This document shows, in pieces, positions 33,601 through 43,700 of a stretch of 64,000 nucleotides of DNA. The position numbers were made by a program, and so were the translations under genes. Below the pieces are notes generated by a model. That model was not told where the DNA came from, made no database searches, and saw only the letters and a list, made by a program, of their open reading frames with translations. Within the stretch, counting starts at the first letter, position 1, and the number at the start of each line of letters is the position of its first letter. The stretch lies in assembly GCF_000283155.1 (NCBI RefSeq), contig NW_004454178.1:27420271-27484270 (forward strand). Direction: 5' to 3'. Origin of the DNA: Ceratotherium simum simum. Its lineage: Eukaryota; Chordata; Mammalia; Perissodactyla; Rhinocerotidae.

Positions 33601-33922
33601 CAGTCCATTCACAGCCAGGAAATGCTGGGGCAGCTCCTCCAGGAGGTATGTTTGCGGCCGGGGAGGGGCCGGCCCAGCTTGCTCTGTCTTGGGCTGCCTG
33701 GTGCCCTGGGACATGAGGCAGCTTTGTCTCTTCCCATGAGAGCCACTGAGCAGAGCTTCTAAGGGGCTGAGAAGCTGGGGCTGCGGTCACAGCCCCTGGC
33801 CGTGCCGGTGGGCGCAGGAGGAGGGCAGGCCTTCCTTCCCCCCACCGTCCAGGGCAGCCGCTGCTCAGACCTCACCGTCTCTCCTCTCGCAGGCCTCCTT
33901 TATGGCGGTGATGAAAACCTAA
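21454..33922 (+). CDS. CAPN10: CAPN10, calpain 10 (complete, 12 coding exons)
   Basis: Atypical cytosolic cysteine protease, a calpain without the C-terminal EF-hand domain; the human gene was proposed as a type 2 diabetes candidate. Coding segments: 21454-21579, 23949-24080, 25270-25466, 26348-26565, 28182-28323, 29029-29195, 29538-29818, 30846-31048, 31161-31416, 33165-33364, 33600-33645, 33893-33922. Joined: 1,998 nt, 665 residues plus TAA, one open frame with consistent phases. The catalytic triad is complete: Cys68 in [12 protein letters not shown] (24024-24026), His233 in GEFHAF (28205-28207), Asn258 in RIQNPWG (28280-28282). Residues 1 to about 325 form the protease core; about 328-490 and 500-655 are the two tandem beta-sandwich domains of this subfamily. 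The human protein is about 672 residues; some of the difference is near the N-terminus. Start chosen by similarity; ATG context CAAGATGC. Intron 9 is GC-AG, the rest GT-AG. Confidence 0.98.
21580..23948 (+). other. CAPN10: CAPN10 intron 1, mostly an old repeat
   Basis: From about 22,370 to 23,560 the intron resembles a high-copy old mammalian repeat (for example GGATCAAGAATGACTCCTAGATTTCCAGCCTGAGCAACT). The same kind of sequence recurs at 40.37-40.71 and 43.2-43.7 kb. I cannot name the family with confidence. No exon seen. Confidence 0.55.
23949..24080 (+). CDS. CAPN10: CAPN10 exon 2, catalytic cysteine
   Basis: Residues 43-86. Contains [19 protein letters not shown] with the nucleophile Cys68 at 24024-24026 and the preceding oxyanion-side QG typical of calpains. 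Acceptor TAATTTCAG, donor GTGTCT, phase 0. Confidence 0.97.
24081..25269 (+). other. CAPN10: CAPN10 intron 2
   Basis: Contains an antisense MIR at about 24690-24815 (CTTTCATCCTCACAGGCCTT, then CAAATGAGGGCACTAAAACG and CTAGTGAGTGGCAGATCCAG). Nothing else recognised. Confidence 0.6.
25270..25466 (+). CDS. CAPN10: CAPN10 exon 3
   Basis: Residues 87-152: [20 protein letters not shown], then [21 protein letters not shown] and [13 protein letters not shown], the conserved calpain DDRLP and LLEKAYAK blocks. Acceptor GCGCGGTAG is weak in pyrimidines. Donor GTACGC splits a Lys codon. Confidence 0.95.
26348..26565 (+). CDS. CAPN10: CAPN10 exon 4
   Basis: Residues 152-225. Includes [20 protein letters not shown] and [10 protein letters not shown], matching the calpain G-x-A-x-DLTGG block, and ends [12 protein letters not shown]. 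Acceptor TCCCTAG, donor GTAAGG. Confidence 0.95.
26566..28181 (+). other. CAPN10: CAPN10 intron 4 with an AT-rich antisense L1-like segment
   Basis: About 26,860-27,240 is AT-rich and resembles the reverse complement of an old L1 3' region (GTTGGATGTTTAAGGGTTTTCC, CATCACAGTGAACATCTTTATGC). The GC-rich remainder has a 193-codon open frame at 27244-27825 without splice or domain support. Confidence 0.5.
28182..28323 (+). CDS. CAPN10: CAPN10 exon 5, catalytic His and Asn
   Basis: Residues 225-272. Holds the remaining triad residues, His233 in [14 protein letters not shown] and Asn258 in [16 protein letters not shown]. Acceptor TTCGCCCAG, donor GTGAGT. Confidence 0.97.
29029..29195 (+). CDS. CAPN10: CAPN10 exon 6
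   Basis: Residues 272-328. [16 protein letters not shown], then the acidic [20 protein letters not shown] block that closes the protease core, as in other calpains (FWM-x-x-x-DF). Acceptor TTTCAG, donor GTAACG. Confidence 0.96.
29538..29818 (+). CDS. CAPN10: CAPN10 exon 7, first beta-sandwich domain
   Basis: Residues 328-421. [20 protein letters not shown] is the W-x-x-G-x-SAGG-x-N start of a calpain domain III. The exon ends at [10 protein letters not shown], donor GTAACT, phase 0. Confidence 0.96.
30170..30325 (+). repeat. MIR SINE in CAPN10 intron 7
   Basis: Sense MIR: CCAGAGCCCAACTCTGCCACTTCCCATGTGACCTC, then CCCTACAAAATGGGGATGGTAATG. Well preserved core. Confidence 0.75.
30846..31048 (+). 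CDS. CAPN10: CAPN10 exon 8
   Basis: Residues 422-489: [20 protein letters not shown] through [10 protein letters not shown] and [13 protein letters not shown], completing the first domain III. Donor GTGAGG. The next intron is only 112 bp. Confidence 0.96.
31161..31416 (+). CDS. CAPN10: CAPN10 exon 9, second beta-sandwich domain
   Basis: Residues 489-574. [20 protein letters not shown] repeats the domain III signature; the exon ends HPIGFHIFQ. The donor is CAG|GCAAGC, a GC rather than GT site. Frame continues correctly into 33165. Confidence 0.95.
31417..33164 (+). other. CAPN10: CAPN10 intron 9, GC-AG type
   Basis: A 1.75 kb intron starting GCAAGC and ending CCCCCAG. Apart from the unusual donor I recognise nothing coding in it. 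Confidence 0.85.
33165..33364 (+). CDS. CAPN10: CAPN10 exon 10
   Basis: Residues 575-641: [20 protein letters not shown], then [20 protein letters not shown] and [10 protein letters not shown], the last strands of the second domain III. Acceptor CCCCCAG, donor GTGGGG. Confidence 0.96.
33600..33645 (+). CDS. CAPN10: CAPN10 exon 11 (46 bp)
   Basis: Residues 641-656, [17 protein letters not shown] small exon with acceptor CTCCCACAG and donor GTATGT. It could be skipped in minor isoforms; skipping changes the frame. Confidence 0.93.
33893..33922 (+). CDS. CAPN10: CAPN10 exon 12 coding part and stop
   Basis: Nine codons, ASFMAVMKT, and TAA. Acceptor CTCTCGCAG. The C-terminal MAVMKT agrees with the human protein as recalled. 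Confidence 0.93.
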   Translation, partial: ASFMAVMKT

Positions 33923-34300
33923 CTGGATGGCCCTGTGTGTCAGCTCGGGTGATGGGGGCTCCGAGGGGACCCCCGGTGGCCCACGACATCCTTGCACAGT
34001 GCTGCCAGTGCTGTGGCGGCTGGTCCTGAGCTGGGCAGCTGCACCTGCCTGGGGGACCGGGTGAAGAGCCCCCGTCCTGGAGAGGCAGCCCTGGAGTCGA
34101 GCAGGTGCTGCAGGAGGGGCAAGAACACCTCAGTGGGGCCTCTTTGTCCCACAGAGCTTCCCAGAGACCCTCCACCTCGTCTCTCCTGGCTCCACAGAGA
34201 GGCCTTAGGGCAGGCAAGAGCATACCTCAAGAAGTCTTGTTTAGAACTATTTACCTGAGACGTTTCTAGGATGTAACTTTGTAAATACGCGGGAGCACTT
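33923..34300 (+). other. CAPN10: Probable CAPN10 3' UTR
   Basis: Sequence following the stop, ending near TAGGATGTAACTTTGTAAATACGCGGG. I see no AATAAA or ATTAAA here, so the 3' end is a guess based on where unique sequence gives way to retroviral remnants. A non-canonical signal may be used. Confidence 0.4.
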
Positions 34301-34401
34301 AGCAGCCTGCACATGTCTTCTGTCAAGTAGCCGGTGGCTGAATCAGCTCTCAGTGAGGGAGCGGGAGGGCTCTCCGCCCTGCTGGGTGGGTGCTGCTGAG
34401 A

Positions 34402-35500
34402 CTATGGATGACCACAGCCTCTGGAAGGGGGACCAGGTGGCCTGTGAGGTGGCAGTGCTGGTTTGGAGGAGGAGCTGGCAGGTGGCGAGCAGAAAAGTTG
34501 AGAGAGTTGAGGAGGAGGAGTGGGCGCACAAGGCACGCCCCAGGACAGGAGCAGGAGAGAGCCAGCCCAGAAGCAGATTGGTGCCTCCCCCCCACCCATG
34601 CTGGGCCCACCTCCCCTGGCTGCCTTCCAATTGTCTGGTACACCCGCCAAATGGGCTTCCCAGGTATGGAGAAACCCCTGCGGCCTCGTGCTTCTTTCTG
34701 GTAGGAGGTGCCAGATGCAGTCATATGCTCTTGACTTGGAAGGGGATGTCCCTGTAGGCCTCTGACCCCTGGACCCCTGGACCCCTAACCATTTCCGATG
34801 CAACAGGCCCCAATCTTGGCCTGGTTTGTCTCCTGCCACTTCTTGGTCCTCCGACTCAATCATCACCACGTCGTCGACGTAATCTGGGGCGTCTAGCCAG
34901 TTGGGTCACTTTATCCTCTATTGTGACAGAGGTTCTTGGAAAAAAACTGCCAGTGCCTTTTATCCGTTCCACACGCATGTGAGCTGTTTCTGATCTTTCC
35001 TGACTTATTCCATCATGGCAGCACACCTGTACTTGCGGCCTCAGTGATCTGGACCGGAGCTGCCCCTCAGCATGCAGTCGTCCTCCAGGAACCCCCTGGG
35101 GCCACACTGAATCACATCGAGATGTGATGGGAGCACCACGCCTGCATCCTCAGAGCCCTGAGAGTGGTCTTAATCTCTGAGCTCCCTCGCAGTACCATTT
35201 TTTCATTTGCTGTCTGGGTGGGGGTGATAGTTACAGTCTCCCACTTGGCTTTCCCAACTGTGATATCTCTGACCCCAGTGAGGGTGTAGGTCATCCTCTT
35301 GTGTCAATCCCCGTTATATGCGTGGAGATCAGGAAGTGACCCTGTGGGCCCACTGTGAGCCGGTCCTGGCAAAGCTCCATTATTAACTGCCTCTCACGTG
35401 TCCCACCCTGACAGGGCCCATGAGGACACTCCCGGGTCGGTGTCAGCTCAAGACCTGTGTGCCCAGTGGTTCTCAGATGTCTGGACATCCCTCTCCCTCT
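34402..35500 (-). pseudogene. Decayed endogenous retroviral pol fragment
   Basis: On the minus strand, short open pieces with several frameshifts and stops resemble retroviral reverse transcriptase. The clearest mark is the catalytic YVDD box at 34870-34881 (minus), followed downstream by a stretch with the spacing of the RT thumb/connection region. There are stops and phase changes on both sides of the box, so it cannot encode a working enzyme. Limits are approximate. It begins right after the CAPN10 3' end. Confidence 0.55.
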
Positions 35501-36500
35501 CCTGGTGCACAGCCACCAAGTAGAGAGCTGTAGTCACACTGGGGGTGGGGGGCATCCGGGGGGGTCTCTGTCATGAGCACTTGCTGTGGGGAAGGGTCCC
35601 TCCTCTTGGGGCCCAGCCACCTCTTCAGTCGGTGGGTCCCAGGCCTGGCTCTCTCCACCAGAGCTTCTTTGCGAGTGCCCCAAGGCCTTCTCACACCTGG
35701 TCTCCGGCCACCTGGGCTCCGGCACCCTTGGAGGCCCTCTTTGTCCTATATCTCAAACTCACAGTGTGCAGGGCCCGCCGGCACATCCGCTTCCCCAGGC
35801 ACCTTCCAGCTCAACACCGGAGCAAATTTAGCAATTAGTTGGGACAGAACTGCCACCTTTGCCAGGGGCCACCGTCTCCCTGCCACCGGAGACAGGTCCT
35901 CGTTGCCAGTGGGCAGTGAGTGACCAGCTCCAAACCCCACGGTCTCAACTTTTCTTGGACTCGCGTTGGATTCTCCAGAGGCAGACGCTGAAACAAGTTT
36001 GGGGTGCAAGCTGTTTATAAGGGAAGGAGGAGAAAGTCTGACTTGCTGCTAGCTCACCCCGGCACCCAGCCAGGGAGCTCTGGAGCGTCCAGTGTCCCAC
36101 GTGGGGCTGAAATGCTGGGTGTTTACACCCCGCCTGGCTCAGTCTCCCGAGCAGGCCACCCCTCCCGTGTCACCATGGGTGAGGCTGCCCTCCAAAGCCG
36201 AGGCGGACCCCATGGAGCTGACAGCAGGAGGCCGTGTGCCAAGCACACTGTCCACAGCCAGACAGCAGGCCCTCCCCGCGTGGTCTGGAGACACAGCCGC
36301 ACCCGCCGCCCCCAGTCACTCCTGCTGTCCACCATACTTATCATTAGCTGCCCCTTTCCCCCTTGCTCAATAGTGTCTGTTTGGATAAAGACTCTGTCAG
36401 CCCACTGACATCCTCAGCGGGGACCCTCATGAGGGGACTCTTGGCCTGACAGCCTGCGGGAGTGACCCCTGGGGCATGCCTGACCAGCTGGTAGGGAGGG
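35500..36500. other. Intergenic, possibly retroviral or unique
   Basis: No gene seen. Minus-strand open pieces at 35473-35725 could extend the pol remnant, but I see no decisive motif. Confidence 0.3.
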
Positions 36501-36504
36501 AGGG

Positions 36505-36829
36505 TGCTATGGACTGAGTTGTGTCCCCCCAAAATTTGTATGTCGAAGCCCTAACCCCCATGTGATCATAATCGGAGGTGGGGCCTTTGGGAGGTGATTA
36601 GGGTTAGATGAGGTCATGAGGGGGGCCCATGGTGGGATTAGCGCCCTGTGAGGAGAGAGAACAGAACTTCATGTGAGGTCATGAGAAGGCAGCCGTTTGC
36701 CAGCCAGGAACCGAATTTGCCAGCAACTTGACCTTGGGCCTCAGCCGCCAGAACTATGAGCAGTAAATGTGTGTTGTTTAGACCCCCAGCCTGAGGTGTT
36801 CTGTCCTGGTGGCCAAGCTGACTGAGACA
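36505..36829 (+). mobile_element. MaLR-type solo LTR
   Basis: Starts TGCTATGGACTGAGTTGTGTCCCCCC and passes through AAGCCCTAACCCCCATGTGA, GGTGGGGCCTTTGGGAGGTGATTAGG and CCAGAACTATGAGCAGTAAATGTGTGTTGTTTA to end CTGACTGAGACA. This is the full order of a mammalian MST/MLT1-like LTR, with TG...CA ends. Confidence 0.8.
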
Positions 36830-39221
36830 GAAGGGGAGTGGCATTTATCTCTCAGCCACCCCCCAGGCGGGCTCTTCACAGCTGCCACTGTCTCGATGAG
36901 CTCATTCTGGTGACCTGCCTGGCGGGGGAGGCCATCTAGACCCCACGTTCCCGGCCAGCCTCAGAGCCCCTTCTGCAGTCAGCCATCTCACCCAATAGCC
37001 CTGCCTGGATGATCTGTCACAGCACATCTCACACTGTCACCCCTTCTCCCACAACATGCAGGATGCCCTCCCTCAGGCTGGCTAGGCCTGCCTGCTTGCC
37101 TGGGTCGTCCTGGGGAGGCCTCCAGGGGGCACACTTGAGCTGTGGCCCAGAGCTGCTCAACTCTCCATGGATCAGTCTTTCCTTCCCGACTTGTTTTGTT
37201 ACAAGGCAGGTTGTTTAAATGAAAATAGAGACAGCTCAAGTCTTTCCTCACCCAATTAAGATTCCCTCCCTCTTCCGGGGGTGGGCAGGGTACCCCTGCC
37301 AGAGCGCCACCCTTCCCAAGGAGGGCTGGGGGCTGTGGTAGGGCCCTGAAAAAGAAAATGCTGCTAACAGCCCCCCATCACCATGAGACTCCCCACCCTG
37401 GGTGAGGTGCCAGGACTGTCCAGAACTCCAAGAAGCAGGGGCTGGCCTTCCCATGGCAGAGGGGTAGGGGCTGGTGCCGGCTTGTCTCCAAGAGCCCGAT
37501 AGGTGACTCACCCTTTCCCCTCTGAGGGACCCTTGGTGGGCTCAGCCAGACACCTTTGCTGTGACAGATCTGGGGACAAGTATTCGGCAGAGGGCCTGTC
37601 TGGGCCCCACTGGGGAGTGGGGTGTGAACGGAGGAGGGAGGGTCAGGACCTGCGGCCACTACGGAAGGAATGGCAGCCTGGGGGAGGCAGCCACCACCTA
37701 GGCTCCTAGGATGCGGCTGGGGCAGCACAAGCCTTGCCCTCTGAACCAGAGGAAGCTGGGCATCTGTGGGCACTGAGAGGCGGGGTGCAGTCGGGCGTGA
37801 TGCCTGTGCCCCGAGCACCCGGCCCTGTCCCGGGTCTGCACCTCTGTACATCAGTCCTCTGCACGAAGCACCAACCAGCAGAGCTGAAGAAGACCCTTCC
37901 CCCAGGGCAGCCTTGGCCACCAGCCAGGCCTGGTTCCACTAAGCTGAGTGACCTCAGAAGTAGCTTGTGTTCTCTGGGCTTCAGTGTCCTTAATGAAAAC
38001 ATGACTAGACTCTGGCCACACTCACGGTGTGTCCCCGTGTCCAGGCTCTGGCCACACTCACAGTGTGTCCTCTGTCCTGAGCTCTGCCCTCTGGTTTGGC
38101 CTGGAAGTGCCTGCTGGGGTGGGGTGAGGCCAGCCTGGCCCAGCCTGCTGAGGATGGGAGCAAAGGAAAGTGGACCTGCTCCCTGAGGTCTCCCTGGGTC
38201 TGAGCAGGTCCAGCTGCAGTGGCTGCGCCCTTCCGGTGCCATGGAGGAACTCCTGATGCCTTAGAAACCTCTAGCCTCAGCCTATATTCATCGCTGACAA
38301 TGGCCCCCAAGCCCAATGCAGGGTGCCCCAGCCTGAGCTGGGGCTGCAGACCACAGGGCCCTGGCAGGCTCCAGGACAGCCTCAGAGCAGGCCCACTGCT
38401 GCCTCACCCCTCCACTATATTGACTGACCCGGCCTGGGGCTCTTTGGAACCCAGCAACAGTGGCCAGTCACATGCTGAGCTGAGTGCCCCGTGCTGAGCC
38501 CAGGGCTGTGTCCACGGCCAGGCCTGCCTGGGGTCCCCAGCTTTTCTGTGGACCTGCCAGTGGGGCACTGAGTGGCATGAAGATCACCTCCTTCTGTGCA
38601 CAGCGGCCCTGGCAGACCCAGGCGGGCAGGTCTGGGTGTGTGCAGGTGAGAACACCTCCTTTCCTGGGCTTTCTTGGCAGACTTTGCCCTGAACTACCTC
38701 ATCACTTCCTGCTCCAGGCACAGCAGGCAGTACCTTCTCTGTGGGAGCCGCATGCTACCCTGTCCTGGTCCTGGGTCTTCGCTCTCGTTGTCCTCGCCAC
38801 CTTCTCTCCCCCAGGTCTGGGTTGGCCTTGGGGGTGGCAGAGCTGGGGTGAGTGTGGAGAAGCGGGTAGTCAGGGAGGGAGCCTGGCCAGGGCAGGCCTT
38901 CCTGGGCAGGAGGCAGGATGGAGCCGGAGTGAGCTGGACAGGGCCAGCCAGCCTGCGGCCAAAGTTCTCAGATGCTCCAGGCCCTTTTCTCTCTCTCTGA
39001 CTCTGTCTCTCTCTCTTCATTCATAATCATGCCTTGCTCAGTGTCCCACATCTGCCTCATTTGGTTTTGCTGGACGCTTTTTCCCCCCTAATGTTTAACA
39101 GATCTAAGCTAGCGTTGCTGCCTTTTGAAATTAATGGAAGAGTCACTTTGTTCCTGGGGACCCTTTGGAGTCTTTGGAGCCCAACATGAGACCTTGGACC
39201 TGGGTGCTCCATCAGGGGGAG
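36830..39221. other. Intergenic, no gene recognised
   Basis: GC-rich unique-looking DNA with a probable sense MIR fragment at about 37,930-38,010 and a CT-rich run at about 38,985-39,018. No exon signatures. Confidence 0.5.
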
Positions 39222-39237
39222 GGTCTTCTCTGGTTTT

Positions 39238-39459
39238 TTTTTTTTTTTTTTTTTTAAAGATTTTATTTATTTATTTTTTCCCCCCAAATCCCCAGTAGAT
39301 AGTTGTATGTCATAGCTGCACATTCTTCTAGTTGCTGTATGTGGGACACGGCCTCAGCGTGGCCGGAGAAGCGGTGTGTCAGTGCGCGCCCGGGATCCGA
39401 ACCCGGGCCGCCAGCAGCAGAGCGCACGCACTTAACCACTAAGCCACGGGGCCGGCCCA
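39238..39459 (-). mobile_element. ERE-type SINE, antisense, perfect 16-bp TSD
   Basis: Reverse complement of an ERE: T-rich tail, GTATGTCATAGCTGCACATTCTTC, then GGGATCCGAACCCGGGCCGCC (tRNA-like B box) and CCACGGGGCCGGCCC. Flanked by identical GGTCTTCTCTGGTTTT copies at 39222-39237 and 39460-39475, showing a recent insertion. Confidence 0.95.
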
Positions 39460-40364
39460 GGTCTTCTCTGGTTTTGAGGACGAGTTTGGAGGGCAGGCTG
39501 GGCCCACCGGCCCCCAGGAGTGCTTGACTCTGTGGCTCTGGGGCCTTGTCCTTCCCAGGGGGAGCTTAGACAGTGGCTGTGGGCTCTGGCTGCAGCCCGT
39601 AGGTGGTCCAGTCCATGCGGGTCCCTCTGGCCATTCCTCTCTGATTCCCGGCAAGTACAGGCTGTGTCTGCACAGACCCCACAGCCTCGAGTCTGGGCTG
39701 AGACTGCAAGGCCTGCTCACTCAGCGTCCCTGGGAACAGAGGCTGTGGAGGTTTAGTCAGGGGCATGCTCGTGAAAGGTTTCCTAAAGCCTCTGCTGTCC
39801 CCCCGACCCCCTACACGCACTGGACCCTGCCCATCCTCAGCTGCCTGGGACTCCTGGTCCCTTCACAAATCGGCCAGGAGGTGAAGCTGCTGGGCAAGGA
39901 GCCAGCCCTGGCTTGGGCTGGGCCAGGGCTGCTCTGTCAGGGGCCAGTCCTAGTCCCCAGGGGTTCCTGAGGCCTGGGCAGGTGTGACTTTGGGGCACCG
40001 TGGCACACGTGTGTATGTTTCTGTGGGCTCGTCCCTCATCCCCCAAGCCCCATTGAGAAGACCACCCAGCATCTACACGTCCCTCTCCACCACCTTGCTC
40101 CCCACTGTTCCTTCATTCTGAAGCCCCTCTGCGAGCATGTGTGGGGTGCTGTGGATGTGGCTGAGATGCCCAGCACCCCTGCCCTTGAGGCACGCACGAT
40201 CCATTAGGGAGGACCATCTGCACTCAGGTCATCTAGGTAGTCCTGACAATGAGGTGATAGAAGATGCTTGGGAGTGATAGTGGGGGTGGATCTTCACTAG
40301 CCTAGGATCAGCCAGGTGCAGGGCAGAGGGTGGCAGAGGGGCTGGGCACCCTCAGGGAATGGAA

Positions 40365-43300
40365 AGGAGCTCTCTGTGCCTGCAGGGCAGGGAGTGGCCT
40401 TGGAGAACGTGGCAAGAGCTGAGGCTAGAGAAGTAAGTAAGGGCCTTGAGGCCGTTTAAGGAGATGGGTCTTATCTCTTGGGCAGTGGGGAGCCACTACA
40501 CAGTTGTAAGCAGGGCCTACTGTGTGTACATTTGACATCTCCCTCTGGCTGAAGTCTCAGTGGTGGACTGGAGGTAGGGGACCAACCAGAAGTCTGTTGC
40601 AGACATCCAAGGGAGAGGTGATGGCTAGGCGGGGTGGTGGAGGCTGAGAGAAGAGGTCAGTGTTGGTGTACACCCAGGAAGCAAACAGCGGAACAGGATG
40701 CTTGATGGATGCTTCATGGGTTTGAATGTATAGATCAATCTAAGGAGAATCGGCACCTTCCAATCCATGAACATGGTATGTCTCTTTATTTAGTGAGGTC
40801 TTTAATTTCTCTCAGCAACATTTTGTAGCTTTGAGCATACACATTCTGCACTTATTCTTAAGTACTTTGTTTTCTGATGCTTGTAAATAATATCGTATTT
40901 TTAGTTTCATTTTTCCAGTTTTTTATTGCCAGTATATAGAAATACATTTTTTTGTTTATTAATCTTGTGTCGTATAACCTTGCTAATTCATTTATTAGTT
41001 CATAGTTTTTTGGGGGGGTTGGGTAAATTCCTTAGGATTTTCTACATACACGATTATATCATATGTGGAAATAGAAGGTTTTACTTTTTCCTTTCCTATC
41101 TGAATGCATTTTTTTTCTTGCCGTATTTCCACTGGTTAGGATTTTGAATAGGAGTGGTGACAGCCACTCACCTTGTTGCTGAGCACAGTGGGAAAGTGTT
41201 CAGTCTTTCACCATTAAGTATGATGTGTCCTGTAGGTTATCTGTAGAGGCCCTTTATCAGGTTGAGGGAGTTTTCCATCTATTACCAGTTTGCTAAGAGT
41301 TTCTGTCATAAATGGGTCTTGAATTTTGTCAAGTGATTTTTTTTTTTTTGCATCTATTGAGAGGATTGTATAAACGTACTCCTTTATTTTGTTAATGTAG
41401 TGAATTATAGTGACTGACATTCTAATGTTAAAATAAACCTTACATTCCTGGTATACTTGTTCATGATGTATTATTTGTTTTATGTATTGCTGGATTCACT
41501 TAGCTAATATTTTATTGAGGATTTCTGTGTCTATGTCCATGCATGATATTTATCTATGGTTTCCTTTTCTTGTAACGTATTGGTCGATTTTTGGTATGAG
41601 GGTAAAGCTTACCTGCAAAAATGAGTTGGGAAGTGCTCCTCCTTCTTTATTTTCTGAAAGTGTTTAAGACTGATATTATTTTGTCCTTAAATGTTTGGTA
41701 GAATTCACCAGTGACACCATCTAGGTCAGAAGTTTTCTTTGTGGAAAGGTTTTTAATTAGGAATTCAACAACTTTAATAGATATAGGGTATTCAAATTTT
41801 ATATTTCTTGTACAAATTTTAGCAAGTTGTGACTTTCAAAAAATTTGTGCATTTCAACTCAGTTGTCAAATTTATTTGCATAAAGTTATTAATAATATTT
41901 CTTTATAATTCTAATTATTCTGTAGGATCTGAAGTGATGTGTCCTCTTTCATTCTTGATATTAGTTATTTGTGGATTTTTTTCTTGATCAGTTTAGCCAA
42001 AGGCTTATCAACCTCACTGATCTTTTCAAAGAACCAAGTTTCATTTTATTGATTTTTCTCTATTGTTATTTTTCTATTATATTAAATTTCCACTCTTTCT
42101 TATTTCCTTTCTTCTACTTACTTTGGTTTAATTTATTGTTGTTGTTTTCTAGCTCCCCAAAGCAGAATCTTAGATCAATAATTTTAGACCTCTTCCCTTT
42201 CCTAATATAAGCACTTAAATCTACAAATTTTCCTCTAAACATTGCATTAGCTTTATTTCACAAATATTGATAAGATGTGTTTTCTTTATCATCTAGTTCA
42301 AAATATTTTCTAGTTTCCCTTGATTACTTATTTGGCCCTTGAATTAATTGCATTTGTGTTGTTTAATTTCCAAATATTTGGGCATTCTTTAGATATCTTA
42401 TATCTTTTTGTTATTGATTTCTAGTGTAGTTGTATTGTATTTAAAGAACATACTCTGTATGATTTAAATCCTTTTAGTTATATTGAGACTTGTTTTATGG
42501 CCCATTTTGGAGAATGTTCATACATATACTTCAAAAGACTATACATTCTTCTGGTGTACTGTTGCTGGGTGTACTGTTCTATAAATCTCAGTTTAGACAA
42601 GTTGATTGATTTTGTTCAAGTTTACTGTATCCTTACTGAATTTCTCTCAGTTCCTGAGAGAGGAGTGTCAAAATAACCCATCTTAATTGTGGATTTGTCT
42701 ATTTATCTTTCTGAGGCGATCCTTTTATCATTATGAAACGTCCCTTTTTATCTCTGGTAAGATTCCCTGTATTGAAATCTACTTTGATATTACTGTACCC
42801 ATTCCAGTTTTCTTATTATTAGTGCTTGCATTTTATGTCTTTTTGCATTCTTTCACTTTGTTTTCATTTTTTTTTACTTTTAACTTATCTTAAAGTGTGT
42901 ATCATTTAGACAGCATATTGTAACTTCTTGTTTTTTAATCCAGTCTGATAATCTTTGCCTTTTAATTGGAGGGTTTAGACCAGTTACATTTAATGTAATT
43001 ATTGATATGGTTGGGTTAAGTCTGCCATCTTGCTATTTGTTTTCTGTTTATCTCATCTATTCTTTGTGCTTTTTTCTTCCCTCTTTTGGATTAATTGAGT
43101 ACTTTGTTTCATCTCCTCCATTGGCTTATTTATTTTACCTCTGTTTTATCTTTTCAGTGGTTGCTGTTGGGTTTGCAATATGCATAATTATGCATAATTA
43201 CCTTATTGATGACTGATTGGATGTAGGAGGGAGGGGGAAAGGAAGGGAAGAGGAATTATGTGTCAAGAATAACACTCAAATATCTGGTCTCGGCAATAAG

Positions 43301-43700
43301 AGGGATCGTTCTCTGAGATGGGAAACTTTGAAGGAAGACTAGAGTGTGTGGAGGGTGATGAAGGGGCTTGATGACGTGGTCAGTTTTGGACAAATTGCAC
43401 TTAAAATGCTTGTAAGGTGTCCAAGAGAAGATGCCTCGTAGGCAGTTCCATGTGTGGGCCAGAGGTCCGGGCTGGAGCTGGCGGCTGGGGGTCATAGGCA
43501 TGGGGGTGATTGTTGAGTCAACAAGAGTGGGTGAGTCTGCTTATAGAGAGTGTGTGATGGGACAGGAAAAGGACCCACAATCGAGCCCCAGTGGACTCCA
43601 ATTTAGGGACCAAACAGAAAACAACAGGGATGTGAAAGGAGAGGCCAGAGAGGAAGGAGCAAAACAAGGCTAGTGTGCCGTCGTGGAGCCAAAAAAGGCA
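40365..43700 (+). repeat. Old high-copy repeat split by an L1 fragment
   Basis: The left half (about 40365-40715: GGGCCTTGAGGCCGTTTAAG, GCAGTGGGGAGCCACTACACA) and right half (about 43205-43700: GATTGGATGTAGGAGGGAGG, GGTGATGAAGGGGCTTGATG) are consecutive parts of the same kind of element seen in CAPN10 intron 1. Family not assigned. Confidence 0.5.
40716..43204 (-). mobile_element. Antisense L1 ORF2 fragment, about 2.5 kb
   Basis: AT-rich. On the minus strand it follows L1 ORF2 (for example the reverse complement of TTTCACCATTAAGTATGATG at about 41207, and RT-region phrases shared with the larger L1 at 49.5 kb). Many stops and frameshifts. Neither the 3' UTR nor the 5' UTR is visible, so it is truncated at both ends. 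Older than the 47-54 kb element. Confidence 0.8.

Noticed and set aside
32948..33739. 263-codon frame over CAPN10 exons 10-11
   Set aside because: It is in a different frame from the true exons and crosses their splice sites.
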